Part shown: positions 41,067 through 50,947 of the stretch, piece by piece
How the letters are laid out: every line of letters starts with the position of its first letter
Position numbering within the stretch: the stretch's first letter is position 1
Assembly: GCF_004342605.1 (NCBI RefSeq)
Contig: NZ_SLZL01000002.1
Coordinates: 124,001 to 188,000 of the forward strand
Source: Caulobacter sp. BK020
GTDB taxonomy: Bacteria; Pseudomonadota; Alphaproteobacteria; Caulobacterales; Caulobacteraceae
Direction: 5' to 3'
DNA length: 64,000 nt
Position numbers and translations under genes: made by a program
The notes under the pieces: model-generated
Databases searched by the model: none
Seen by the model: only the letters and a program-made list of their open reading frames with translations
Told to the model about the DNA's origin: nothing

Positions 41067-42749
41067 GTGACGATCTTCTCGGTCGCCCCTCTGTCGCCCC
41101 TGACGCCGTCCGCCCCCGTCAGCCGGGCCGACCAGGCGGCCGAGGCGCTCGCCCGGATCGCGGTCATCCAGTCGGTCGAGACCCTGGGCGCGATGATCGA
41201 TCAATCTCAGTCCCAGCCCCAGGGCGATCTGACCAACCTGGCCAAGGACGTCGTGGGCGAAGGCGAGGCCGGCCGCGCCAAGGCCGCGGAAGCCCGCGCC
41301 GTCGCCGTGGGACCCGAAACCCAGGTCGAGACCCCCGCCCGCGCCGTCGCCGCCGCAGCGGGGCGCGCCGCCGCCCGGCAGGCCGGCCTGGCGCCCCTGA
41401 TGGCCGACATGGCCCAGGCCGCCGCCGAGCCCGAGACGCCGCGGCAGGTCAAGGCCGCCATCGCCCAGGTCATGGCGCTGGGAACGCGCCTCGACGGCCA
41501 GATCAGCGGTCCGGAGATCCGCCAGGCCCTGCAGCGCTCGGGCCTGTTCCTGGAAGCCCGGCTGGCGACCGCTACGCCCGACAGTCCGGCGCAGCGCCAA
41601 CAGACTGGCACCCTGACCGCACCGCCAAAGGTCGTCCCGACCCCGACCCCCAACAGCGACATGAAGGCCGCGCTGCTGGTGTTCCGGGAGGTGGTCAAGA
41701 CCTGGGTCGACGGCTTGCCGCCGCTGGCCGCCCAGGCCGGCGCGACGCCGAGCCAGGCCGCGTCCAATCCCCCTGGCCGTTCCACGCCCACTCCGCCGCC
41801 GGTCGCGGCTGTGTCGGCGGAGGCTTCGGCTCAACTGGCCGGCCGTAGCGCCCCCCGGGGCCTGGCCTCGGCGCCTGCATCCCCGACGAGCCTGCCTTCC
41901 GGCCCTGGGGTTTCCGATCCGGACGCCCCGACCTTGCCGCCGTCTCACGACGCCCGCCCCCCGTTAGCCAAGCCGCCCGGTGGCTGGCCGAACGTCAACG
42001 CGCCGCCGCAGCCCGTCCGGCCGGCGGCCGCGCCTTCAGCGCCGCCGTTACCGGCGTTCGGGGCCATCACGGCCGAGGACCTGCCGCCGCTGCTTCCGGC
42101 GCGCATCGCGTCGGCCGCGACGGCGGCCTATGGCGGCCCCGAGGTGGCGCCCGGTCCGCCGTCCCAGACCCCGCCGCCCTACGCTGGAGCCCCGACACAC
42201 GCCCAGGCCGCCGCCCAGCCGGGCTTGCCGGCCGGCGCGGGACCCCACGCCGTCGCCCAGCGCCTGCTGGCCGAGACCGGCGCCGCCCTGGCCCGCACGG
42301 AACTGCTGCAGATCGCGTCGCTACCGGACCCGTCGGCCGCCGGCCGGCCGGTTGGGGACCAGGGCCATCGCTGGGTGTTCGACATGCCGTTCATGACCCC
42401 CCAGGGGCCCGCCGCCGCCCAGTTCGAGATCAGCCGCGACGTCTACCGCGACGGGGGCGGTTCGGGCGAGGAGGGCGGCCGCGCCCTGGGTCGCACCTGG
42501 CGCGCTCGCTTCTCGCTGGACGTCGAGCCCATGGGGCCCGTCCATGCCCAGGTCGCCCTGACCGGCGACAGGGCTCGCGTGTCGCTGTGGGCCGAGCGTC
42601 CCGTGGCGATGGCTCGCCTGCGCGCGGGCGAGGAGCGCCTGGGCGGCGCCCTGCGCGACGCGGCCCTGGAGCCCGAGATCGCCTTCCATGCCGGCCAGCC
42701 GCGCGCCCCGGCCGCGGCGCCGGGCCAGTTCCTGGATCAGGCCACGTGA
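41067..42749 (+). CDS. FliK-like flagellar hook-length control protein
   Basis: A 560-residue Ala/Pro-rich protein. The N-terminal third is helical and Ala-rich, the centre (about 190-400) is a low-complexity Pro/Ala linker, and the last 130 residues (RWVFDMPFMTPQGPAAAQFE through FSLDVEPMGPVHAQVALTGD to the VSLWAERP strand) resemble the FliK C-terminal Flg_hook domain. Low complexity is normal in FliK, which measures the hook and flips export specificity. The next gene is FlhB-C-like, the natural partner. GTG 41067. The symbol fliK is likely but not assigned. Confidence 0.7.
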   Translation: MTIFSVAPLSPLTPSAPVSRADQAAEALARIAVIQSVETLGAMIDQSQSQPQGDLTNLAKDVVGEGEAGRAKAAEARAVAVGPETQVETPARAVAAAAGRAAARQAGLAPLMADMAQAAAEPETPRQVKAAIAQVMALGTRLDGQISGPEIRQALQRSGLFLEARLATATPDSPAQRQQTGTLTAPPKVVPTPTPNSDMKAALLVFREVVKTWVDGLPPLAAQAGATPSQAASNPPGRSTPTPPPVAAVSAEASAQLAGRSAPRGLASAPASPTSLPSGPGVSDPDAPTLPPSHDARPPLAKPPGGWPNVNAPPQPVRPAAAPSAPPLPAFGAITAEDLPPLLPARIASAATAAYGGPEVAPGPPSQTPPPYAGAPTHAQAAAQPGLPAGAGPHAVAQRLLAETGAALARTELLQIASLPDPSAAGRPVGDQGHRWVFDMPFMTPQGPAAAQFEISRDVYRDGGGSGEEGGRALGRTWRARFSLDVEPMGPVHAQVALTGDRARVSLWAERPVAMARLRAGEERLGGALRDAALEPEIAFHAGQPRAPAAAPGQFLDQAT

Positions 42750-43018
42750 CCGGCGCCGTCCGCTCCGTCGGGCCGCGCATCGCCGTGGCCCTGCAGTACG
42801 AGGAGCCCGGCGCCCCCCGCGTGGTCGCCTCCGGCCGCGGCTGGGTCGGCGACAAGATCATCGAGACCGCCCGCGAGCACGGCGTGCCGATCGAGGAGAA
42901 CCCGGCCCTGGCCCAGGCCCTGTCGACCATCGAGCTCGACGAGGAGATCCCCGAGGCCCTCTACGTCGCCGTGGCCGAGATCCTGGGGTTCATCCTGCGG
43001 TCCGCCGAGGGGCGGTGA
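42746..43018 (+). CDS. stand-alone FlhB cytoplasmic C-domain-like (EscU/YscU family) protein
   Basis: A 90-residue soluble protein. The core RIAVALQYEEPGAPRVVASG, then IIETAREHGVPIEENPALAQ and ALYVAVAEILGFIL, matches the C-terminal export-switch domain of FlhB, but there are no membrane helices and the autocleavage NPTH motif is absent. Such free copies (FhlB/FlhX type) are known. GTG 42746 overlaps the FliK-like stop by 4 bp, so the pair should be co-translated. A role in flagellar export switching is inferred. Confidence 0.85.
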   Translation: MTGAVRSVGPRIAVALQYEEPGAPRVVASGRGWVGDKIIETAREHGVPIEENPALAQALSTIELDEEIPEALYVAVAEILGFILRSAEGR

Positions 43019-43034
43019 TAACCAAGAGGGGTGT

Positions 43035-43646
43035 TCAGGCCCGCCGCACGGGTTGGCGGATCACGGTCTTGAGCTTTTCGGGCGCCGTCTTGCGCGGGTC
43101 GCTCAGATAGACCTCGTGATGCCGCCCCGCGAACGCATAGCCGCCGGATGGCATGACGTCGCCGTGCAGCCTCGCCAGCAGAGGACCTTCATCGTCGTAG
43201 GCGCCGACGTGCAGGGTTTGGAGACAGAGGCCTTCCTCCAGACGTTCGAGCCTCAGGCCGTCGGGCAGCGCGCCCAGCTTCTCGCGAGCCCTGGTTCTGG
43301 CGGCCTGGAAGACGTCTTCGGTCACCTCGTCGGGAAGCATGATCATCATGGTCCAGTCCCACTGGTCCTTGCGCCGTGCGGAGAAGCTCTCCGGATCGGC
43401 CGCCGACCAGAGCCCCTCCAGGGGCGGTACGACGAAGTCTCGCCCGTCGGCCTTGCAGGCGAACTTGATCGTATAGGCCGTCGCATAGAGGCTTTCGACC
43501 GCGAACCTGTAGGCTGGGGCCGTGTTCGGGTCGCCGTGGCCGTCCACCATGAGGTAGGAGACCGGCGGGGCGTCGATGGTCACGAAGCGACCGGCGGGGG
43601 CGGTGAAGAGCGGTTTCCGGCTCTGCTTCAGGTCCAGCTTTTCCAT
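43035..43646 (-). CDS. GyrI-like domain protein
   Basis: A 203-residue protein related to GyrI/SbmC-type small-molecule-binding domains. It contains APAGRFVTIDAPPVSYLMVD, PAYRFAVESLYATAYTIKFA and PPLEGLWSA, and ends in YAFAGRHHEVYLSDPRKTAPEK-like strands (residues about 170-191). No DNA-binding domain is attached. I chose ATG 43646; an ATG four codons upstream is possible. Convergent with the preceding FlhB-C-like gene; ligand unknown. Confidence 0.85.
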   Translation of the reverse strand: MEKLDLKQSRKPLFTAPAGRFVTIDAPPVSYLMVDGHGDPNTAPAYRFAVESLYATAYTIKFACKADGRDFVVPPLEGLWSAADPESFSARRKDQWDWTMMIMLPDEVTEDVFQAARTRAREKLGALPDGLRLERLEEGLCLQTLHVGAYDDEGPLLARLHGDVMPSGGYAFAGRHHEVYLSDPRKTAPEKLKTVIRQPVRRA

Positions 43647-43725
43647 CTGCCTTCTCAAACTTTTGCCGGTAGCGGACGACTAGGCCGACCGCCCTTCGGA
43701 CGTAGGGCTGAGGAGGCCGACTCCG

Positions 43726-43760
43726 CAAAACAAAAAGGCCCCGCTGTCGCGAGGCCTTTT
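43726..43760 (-). terminator. terminator downstream of gltA
   Basis: AAGGCC (43735-43740) pairs with GGCCTT (43753-43758) with extra pairing through the flanking A and T runs; read on the minus strand the stem is followed by a T-rich stretch (TTTTTGTTTT). It lies 24 bp after the gltA stop. A-runs on both sides could make it work in both directions. Confidence 0.7.
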
Positions 43761-43783
43761 CCAACTCAGAGCTGTCGGGGCGT

Positions 43784-45064
<1,281 letters not shown>

Positions 45065-45120
45065 GCGAGAGACCCCTTCAATGGTGGAACGATCAGTCCA
45101 GTTTTCGATTTCGCGGTTGC

Positions 45121-45128
45121 GTTATAGC
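45121..45128 (-). promoter_or_regulatory. putative gltA -10 element
   Basis: On the minus strand the sequence reads GCTATAAC, an exact match to the Caulobacter housekeeping -10 consensus GCTANAWC, 57 bp before the gltA start. I find no good -35 at the expected distance, so confidence is limited. Confidence 0.4.
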
Positions 45129-45131
45129 GCC

Positions 45132-46553
45132 TCATGCGCGCGGCGCCAGGGCGTCGTCAAGGCGCCCCAGAGACTCGTCGCGGCCGAGCGCGGCCATGAT
45201 CTTGTTCAGGTCCGGCGCCTGGGAGCCGCCGGTGAGGACGCCGCGCAGCGACGGGCCGAACTTGCCAAAGCCCACGCCCTCGGATTCCGCGAAGGATTTC
45301 AACAGGGTTTCCAGCTCCGACACGCCCCAGACCGGCGCCGCGCCCAGCCGGGCCCGCAGGCGGGTCAGCCGTTCGACGGTCTCGTCGGTCAATTGCTTGA
45401 CGGTCTTTTCTTCCAGGACCAGCGGACGCACCTTCAGCGCGAAGGCGCAGTGCTCGGCCAACTCCAGGATGGTCTTGGCCCCTTCCTTGACCTGCGGAAC
45501 GACCGCCAGCAGGCGCGCGGCGGCGTCGGCCGGCAGTTCGGCGTTCTGGGCCTGCAGGGCTTTCAGGGTCAGGTCGGCCAGGCGGGCGTCGTCGGCCTGG
45601 CGCAGGTGCTGGCCGTTGATGAAGTTCAGCTTGGCCCAGTCCAGACGGGCCGGGGCCTTGACCACGTCCTTGACGTCGAACCAGCTGATCGCCTGCTCGT
45701 CGGTGAACACCTCGTCGTCGCCATGACCCCAGCCCAGGCGGGCCAGGTAGTTTCGCATGCCCTCGGGGATGTAGCCCATGTCGGCGAACTCGCCGACGGC
45801 CTGGGCGCCGTGGCGCTTGGAGAGCTTGGCGCCGTCCGGCCCGTGGATCAGCGGGATGTGGCCGAAGGCCGGCAGGGTCCAGCCGTTGGCCTGGTAGATC
45901 AGGGTCTGGCGGGCGGCGTTGTTCAGGTGGTCGTCGCCGCGGATCACGTGGGTGACGCCCATGTCGTGGTCGTCGACCACCACGGCCAGGTTATAGGTCG
46001 GCGCGCCGTCCGCGCGCAGCAGGACCAGGTCGTCCAGGTCGGCGTTGTTGAAGGTCACCGGGCCCTTGACCAGGTCGTCGACCAGGGTCGTGCCCTCGGT
46101 CGGGCCCTTGAAGCGGATGACGTGGGGCAGGCTGGGGTCGTTGGGCGGCGGGGCGTCGCGCCAGGGCGAGCGCAGGGCGGGGCCGCCGGCCCGGGCGGCC
46201 TCGCGGGCAGCGGCCAGTTCCTCGACCGTCATCCAGCAGCGATAGGCGCGGCCGGCGGCCAGCATCTCCTGCACGACCTCACGATGGCGGTCGGCGCGGC
46301 TGTACTGGAACACCACCTCGTCGTCGGATTTCAGGCCCAGCCAGTCCAGCCCCTCGAAGATCGCGGCGACGGCGGCCTCGGTCGAACGCTCGCGATCGGT
46401 GTCCTCGACGCGAACAAGGAACTTCCCACCCGTATGACGTGCATATAACCAGTTGAACAGCGCCGTGCGCGCGCCGCCGATGTGCAGGAAGCCGGTCGGC
46501 GACGGGGCGAAGCGGGTGACGACGCCGGAAGCGGGCGAGGGGGTATGGGTCAT
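45132..46553 (-). CDS. gltX: glutamyl-tRNA synthetase
   Basis: A 473-residue class I synthetase. The HIGH motif is in RFAPSPTGFLHIGGARTALF, the KMSKS-type loop in DGAKLSKRHGAQAVGEF, and LVRVEDTDRERSTE and HVIRGDDHLNNAARQTLIYQ are family segments. I chose ATG 46553; the upstream frame is open for 51 residues but overlaps comEC and lacks similarity. Divergent from comEC with only about 34 bp between starts; gltA follows downstream. Confidence 0.96.
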   Translation of the reverse strand: MTHTPSPASGVVTRFAPSPTGFLHIGGARTALFNWLYARHTGGKFLVRVEDTDRERSTEAAVAAIFEGLDWLGLKSDDEVVFQYSRADRHREVVQEMLAAGRAYRCWMTVEELAAAREAARAGGPALRSPWRDAPPPNDPSLPHVIRFKGPTEGTTLVDDLVKGPVTFNNADLDDLVLLRADGAPTYNLAVVVDDHDMGVTHVIRGDDHLNNAARQTLIYQANGWTLPAFGHIPLIHGPDGAKLSKRHGAQAVGEFADMGYIPEGMRNYLARLGWGHGDDEVFTDEQAISWFDVKDVVKAPARLDWAKLNFINGQHLRQADDARLADLTLKALQAQNAELPADAAARLLAVVPQVKEGAKTILELAEHCAFALKVRPLVLEEKTVKQLTDETVERLTRLRARLGAAPVWGVSELETLLKSFAESEGVGFGKFGPSLRGVLTGGSQAPDLNKIMAALGRDESLGRLDDALAPRA

Positions 46554-46587
46554 CGGGATCAAGGCTGACGAACTGGAGGCCACGGAT

Positions 46588-48762
46588 GTGGCGAGGACGT
46601 CACCGGACATGTCCGGTGGCTGGGCGGCGCGTCTTAGCACGCGTCTTCGCGCGCGTCCCAGCGTGGGAGCGGTAACAGCTTCGCTGATCGGTGAGATCGA
46701 CGCCAATCGCGAGCGCTGGATGCTGTGGGCGCCCGTCGCTTTCGGCCTGGGCGCGGCCGGTTATCTGGAACTGAGGGCCGAGCCGTCCTGGGCGGTGCTG
46801 ATCGGATTGGCGGCGGGGCTGGCGATTCTGGCGGTGCTGATCGGACGGCGGTCGGCGACAGGGCTGTCGGTCGTCCTGGTGCTGGCGACCTTCCTGGCGA
46901 CCGGGGCGCTGGCCGGCAAGGTCCGCTCGCACGCCGTCGCCGCGCCGATCCTGGCCGGCGAGCGGACGGTGATGACGGTCGACGGCTTCGTGGTCGACGT
47001 GGTCAGCCCCGGGGCGGGCGGACCGCGCCTGCTGATCGCGCCGGTGCAGATCAGCCGCCTGGCCCCTGCGGACACGCCCAAGCGGGTGAGGGTGACCGTC
47101 GAGGCCGAAGACCTGCCCGCGCCGGGCCAGGCGATCCGGCTGCGGGCCATGCTGGGACCGCCGCCGCCGCCGGCCGCGCCGGGGGCCTACGACTTCGCCC
47201 GCGACGCCTGGTTCCATGGCGTGGGCGGCGTCGGCTTCGCGATCGGACCGTCGCAGCCCGCCACGCTGGATCCGCCGCCGTGGCGGCTGCGCGCCGCCAT
47301 GGCCGTCAACGCCTTCCGCTGGCGGCTGGCCAGCCGGATCGTCGGCGACATGGGCGTGGCGCGCGGCGGCGTCGCGGCGGCCATGGTCACCGGCCACGAG
47401 GCCTGGATCACCCAGGACCAGACCGACGCCATGCGCGCCTCGGGCCTGGCCCACATCCTGTCGATCTCGGGCCTGCACATGGCCATCGTTGGCGGCTTCG
47501 CGTTCGGCCTGGTGCGGCTGCTGATCGCCGCCTGGCCGTGGGCGGCGCTGCGGGTTCCCGGCAAGAAGGTCGCGGCCTTGGCGGGGCTCGCCGCCGTCGG
47601 GACCTATCTGGTGATCTCCGGCGCGCCGCCGCCGGCCCTGCGCGCGGCGATCACCGCCACGGTGGCCTTCGCCGCGATCCTGTTCGACCGCCAGGCCATT
47701 ACCCTGCACGGTCTCGCCGTCGCCGCCCTGCTCATCCTGATCGTCCAGCCGGAGTCCGCCGGCGCGCCAGGGTTCCAGATGTCGTTCGCCGCCACCGCCG
47801 CCCTGGTGGCCTTGGCCGAGGCGTGGCCGCGTCCGGTGCGCGAGATCTCGGCGCCCTGGTGGATCCGCGCCGTCCAGGGCGGGTTCAGCTGGCTGGCGGT
47901 CAGCATCGGGGCCAGCTTCGTGGCCGGCATGGCGACCGGACCGTTCGCCATGCAGCACTTCAATCGCGTCGCCGTCTGGGGCCTGCCGGCCAACCTGCTG
48001 GTCGCGCCGCTGTCGTCGTTCGTGATCATGCCGTTCCTGGCCCTGGGCGCGGCGCTCGAGCCCTTCGGGCTGGGCCGGCCGTTCCTGGCGATCGCCGGCT
48101 GGGGCATCGCCGCGATGATGGGGATCGCCGACGGCTTCGCCAGCGCCGGCGGGGCCCAGAAGGTGGTGGCCAGCGGACCGCCGTTCACCCTGGCCCTGGC
48201 CTTTGTCGGGCTGATGCTGCTGTGCCTGTGGCGTGGCCGCCTGCGCTGGCTGGGCGCGCCCCTGGCCCTGGCCGTGGCTCTGTGGCCGCGCGCGGCGCCG
48301 CCCGACGCATGGATCGCCCCCGACGGGACCACGGCCGCCGTGCGCCAGGGCCGCGAGGCGGTGCTGCTGCGCCCGGACGCCCGCCGGTTCGGGGCCGAAC
48401 TGTGGAGCCGCCGGCGCGGCCTGGCTTTGCCGGACAGCCTCGCGCCAAGTCCGCTCTACGCCTGCGACCGGCGATCCTGCGCCCCCGCCGCCGGCGCCCC
48501 AGTCGCCCTGGCCCTGTCGTGGAGCAAGGCCGCGCCCGACGCCGACAGCCTGGCCGCGATGTGCGCCGAGGCCGAGATCGTGGTGCTGCGCGGCGCCGCG
48601 CCGTCCCCGCCGCCGGCCTGTCGCGACCGGATCGTGCTCGACGCCGACGACTTCGCCGCCGGCGGGGCGGCCGAGCTCCATCGGCGCGGCGGCGAATGGT
48701 GGATCGTTTGGGCCCAGCCGCTGCGGGGCGTCCGGCCCTGGACCGGCGTTTCGGAACGCTGA
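46588..48762 (+). CDS. comEC: ComEC/Rec2-family DNA internalisation channel protein
   Basis: A 724-residue multi-pass inner-membrane protein for single-strand DNA uptake. An N-terminal DUF4131-type OB region with helices comes first, then the competence domain with VTGHEAWITQDQTDAMRASG and LAHILSISGLHMAIVGGFAF. The C-terminal region (after about residue 565) corresponds to the beta-lactamase-like domain but lacks the HxHxDH zinc motif, so it is degenerate or divergent. GGAGG lies 8 bp before GTG 46588; ATG 46609 is an alternative. No other competence genes are nearby. Confidence 0.9.
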   Translation: MARTSPDMSGGWAARLSTRLRARPSVGAVTASLIGEIDANRERWMLWAPVAFGLGAAGYLELRAEPSWAVLIGLAAGLAILAVLIGRRSATGLSVVLVLATFLATGALAGKVRSHAVAAPILAGERTVMTVDGFVVDVVSPGAGGPRLLIAPVQISRLAPADTPKRVRVTVEAEDLPAPGQAIRLRAMLGPPPPPAAPGAYDFARDAWFHGVGGVGFAIGPSQPATLDPPPWRLRAAMAVNAFRWRLASRIVGDMGVARGGVAAAMVTGHEAWITQDQTDAMRASGLAHILSISGLHMAIVGGFAFGLVRLLIAAWPWAALRVPGKKVAALAGLAAVGTYLVISGAPPPALRAAITATVAFAAILFDRQAITLHGLAVAALLILIVQPESAGAPGFQMSFAATAALVALAEAWPRPVREISAPWWIRAVQGGFSWLAVSIGASFVAGMATGPFAMQHFNRVAVWGLPANLLVAPLSSFVIMPFLALGAALEPFGLGRPFLAIAGWGIAAMMGIADGFASAGGAQKVVASGPPFTLALAFVGLMLLCLWRGRLRWLGAPLALAVALWPRAAPPDAWIAPDGTTAAVRQGREAVLLRPDARRFGAELWSRRRGLALPDSLAPSPLYACDRRSCAPAAGAPVALALSWSKAAPDADSLAAMCAEAEIVVLRGAAPSPPPACRDRIVLDADDFAAGGAAELHRRGGEWWIVWAQPLRGVRPWTGVSER

Positions 48763-48764
48763 CG

Positions 48765-49412
48765 ATGCTCAAGCTATGGGGCCGGCGCAGTTCGGCCAAC
48801 GTCCAGAAGGTGCTGTGGCTGATCGGCGAACTGGACCTGCCGCACGACCTGATCCCGGCCGGCGGCGGCTTCGGCGGGCTGGACGATCCGGCCTTTCGGG
48901 CGATGAACCCGCACGGCAAGGTGCCGGTAATCGCCGATGGCGCGGTGGTGGTCTGGGAGTCGCACGCCATCCTGCGCTACCTGGCGGCTACTTATGGCGA
49001 GAACCGCTTCTGACCCGTCGACCCCGGCGCCCGCGCGCCCCTCGACGGCTGGATGGACTGGGCGCAGACGGCGCTGCAGCCGGCCTTCCTGACCGGCGTG
49101 TTCTGGGGCGGCTATCGCACCCCAAAGGCCCAGCGCGACGCGGCGGCCGTGGCTCGGGCGCTGGAGCTGACCGCCCAGAGCCTGGCCCAGGTCGACGCCT
49201 GCCTGGCCGACCGTCCGTTCGTCGGCGGCCAGACCCTGTCCCTGGCCGACATCGCCATCGGAACGCACCTCTATCGCTATTTCGAGCTGGAGATCGAGCG
49301 CCCGGCCTTGTCGCGCCTGCAGGCCTGGTACGATCGGCTGCAGGACCGCCCGGCCTATCGCGAGCACGTGATGGTCCCGTTTGGCGAGTTGGAGGGGCGG
49401 CTGGCGTTTTGA
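48765..49412 (+). pseudogene. glutathione S-transferase gene interrupted by an in-frame stop
   Basis: The first 82 codons (MLKLWGRRSSANVQKVLWLI, NPHGKVPVIADGAVVVWESH, AILRYLAATYGENRF) form a GST thioredoxin-like domain. At 49011-49013 TGA stops it, and the same frame continues PVDPGARAPLDGWMDWAQTA through VGGQTLSLADIAIG to the end of a normal GST helical domain at 49412. In the family the interrupted position is usually Trp (RFW.PxDP), so a single TGG-to-TGA change explains the break. The ATG lies directly after comEC. Either a recent pseudogene or a sequencing error. Confidence 0.85.
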
Positions 49413-49461
49413 GCCGGAACGGACCGACTGGCGTTTAGGCGGACACGATGGAGGAAAAGGC

Positions 49462-49869
49462 ATGGAACGTCAGGGCGGATGCGCGTGCGGCGCGGTGCGC
49501 TATGTCGTCACCGGCGGACCGCTGCGGGTGGGGCTGTGCCACTGCCTGACCTGCCGCAAGCGCCACGGCGCGCCGTTCAACGCCTTCGCGGCGTTCCGGA
49601 GCGACAAGGTGCGGGTCGGGGGCGAGACGCAGGCCTGGACGGGCGCCGAACACGGCCTGATCCACGGCTGCGCAGTCTGCGGCGCGCCGCTGTTCTGGAC
49701 GGCCGAAGGAGAGGGCGACGGCGAGATCGAGATCCACCTGGGCGGGCTGGACGCCATCGGCCAGTTCACGCCGCAGTACGAGGTCTGGGTCAAGCGCCGC
49801 GAACCCTGGCTGCCGCCGCTGAACGTGCCGCAATATGTGGAGAACCGGCCGGCGGGGATGGCGACCTAG
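49462..49869 (+). CDS. GFA-family zinc protein (second copy)
   Basis: A 135-residue Mss4-like protein. The cysteine motifs are GGCACGAVRY (Cys7, Cys9), CHCLTCRKRHGAPFNAF and HGCAVCGAPLFW. It differs in sequence from the GFA protein at 21968-22318 and is not a recent duplicate. GGAGG lies just before ATG 49462. It follows the broken GST gene by 49 bp. A thiol- or glutathione-linked activity is suggested by family name only. Confidence 0.88.
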   Translation: MERQGGCACGAVRYVVTGGPLRVGLCHCLTCRKRHGAPFNAFAAFRSDKVRVGGETQAWTGAEHGLIHGCAVCGAPLFWTAEGEGDGEIEIHLGGLDAIGQFTPQYEVWVKRREPWLPPLNVPQYVENRPAGMAT

Positions 49870-49886
49870 GGCGGGGCCGCGGCAGG

Positions 49887-49988
49887 CCCCCTCCGGCCCT
49901 TTGGGCCACCTCCCCCAGAGGGGGAGGAGCCACGCTGTGCGAGCTGCTCCCCCTCCGGGAGAGCTGTCGGCGAAGCCGACGGAGGGGG
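49887..49988. repeat. GC-rich palindromic intergenic repeat
   Basis: The outer arms CCCCCTCCG (49887-49895) and CGGAGGGGG (49980-49988) enclose further hairpins: GGCCCTTTGGGCC (49895-49907), CCTCCCCC with GGGGGAGG (49909-49927) and GTCGGCGAAGCCGAC (49966-49980). This mosaic is of the kind scattered between genes in Caulobacterales. It lies at the convergent 3' ends of the GFA gene and lexA and may act as a two-way terminator. Confidence 0.75.
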
Positions 49989-49998
49989 TTTTCACCCC

Positions 49999-50700
49999 CT
50001 AATGATACCGCCGGATCAGCCCCACCAGCTTGCCCTGCACCTCGACCTGGTCGGGGCCGAAGATGCGGGTCTCATACTTGGGGTTGGCGGCTTCCAGGGC
50101 GATCGAGCCGCCCTTCTTGCGCAGGCGCTTGAGAGTGGCTTCCTCGCCGACCAGGGCCACGACGATCTCGCCGCTGTTGGCCGTGTCGCCCTTCTTGATG
50201 ATCACATAGTCGCCGTCCAGGATGCCGGCCTCGATCATCGAGTCGCCCTGAACCTCGAGCACATAGTGCTCGCCGCCGCCCAGCATGGTTTCGGGCACCG
50301 GCAGGCGCTCGCGCTCGTGCTGGATGGCGTCGATCGGGGTGCCGGCAGCGATGCGGCCCAGGATCGGCAGCTCGCGGGTGTTGTCGGCGGCGATCGGCGC
50401 CGGCGCGGCCGGAGCCTGGCCGCCGCCCTCCAGTACCTGCGGCTTGAACGCGCCGCGCCCCTTGGGCGGCGCCGCGGCGGTGGCCTGCTGCGGCAGCTTG
50501 ACCACCTCCAGCGCCCGGGCCCGGTGGGCCAGGCGGCGGATGAAGCCGCGCTCTTCCAGGGCCGTGATCAGCCGGTGGATGCCGGACTTGGACGCCAGGT
50601 CCAGCGCCTCCTTCATCTCGTCGAAGGAGGGGGAGACGCCGGTCTCCTTGATCCGTTCGTGGATGAACATCAGCAGCTCGTGCTGCTTGCGCGTCAGCAT
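49999..50700 (-). CDS. lexA: SOS repressor LexA
   Basis: A 233-residue repressor with self-cleavage. The N-terminal winged helix-turn-helix ([33 protein letters not shown]) is followed by an Ala/Pro linker of about 35 residues, then the peptidase domain with cleavage bond Ala119-Gly120 ([10 protein letters not shown]), nucleophile Ser154 ([14 protein letters not shown]) and Lys191 (EATLKRL). ATG 50700 matches the family N-terminus; 12 upstream in-frame residues were left out. Its own promoter carries a perfect alphaproteobacterial SOS box. Confidence 0.97.
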   Translation of the reverse strand: MLTRKQHELLMFIHERIKETGVSPSFDEMKEALDLASKSGIHRLITALEERGFIRRLAHRARALEVVKLPQQATAAAPPKGRGAFKPQVLEGGGQAPAAPAPIAADNTRELPILGRIAAGTPIDAIQHERERLPVPETMLGGGEHYVLEVQGDSMIEAGILDGDYVIIKKGDTANSGEIVVALVGEEATLKRLRKKGGSIALEAANPKYETRIFGPDQVEVQGKLVGLIRRYH

Positions 50701-50748
50701 GTCCGGCCTCGCCAGTCGTCGCGGAACAAACCGCAAACCTCTGTGAAT

Positions 50749-50777
50749 GTTCTCTAGGTGTTCTTCGTTGATGTCAA
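50749..50777 (-). promoter_or_regulatory. lexA promoter with perfect LexA box
   Basis: GTTC (50749-50752), seven bases, GTTC (50760-50763) is an exact alphaproteobacterial SOS box. On the minus strand TTGACA (50777-50772) and TAGAGA (50756-50751) form a promoter with a 15 bp spacer, so the box lies between and over the -10. This is the usual LexA self-repression layout. Confidence 0.85.
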
Positions 50778-50947
50778 GTTAACGGTGTTCTCCGGGCGAA
50801 CGGGCGAATTCCTAAGGAAATACAGGCGCTCGCGTGGACGGAAGAGTGCGGATTCCGATAGCAAGGCGGCCCGGAGGGAGAATCAGCAGGGATCGGTCGG
50901 CGCCATGTGACCGTCCGGGGCGCGACTCTCGCCGGACACGCTTCGCG

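Noticed and set aside
41067..42749. Treating the Ala/Pro-rich gene as a spurious frame
   Set aside because: The C-terminal domain has FliK-like strands, the stop overlaps a clear FlhB-C homologue, and the competing frames are poorer.
46600..48681. 693-codon minus-strand open frame opposite comEC
   Set aside because: Shadow of comEC; composed mostly of Gln, Gly, Arg and Asp with no recognisable domain.
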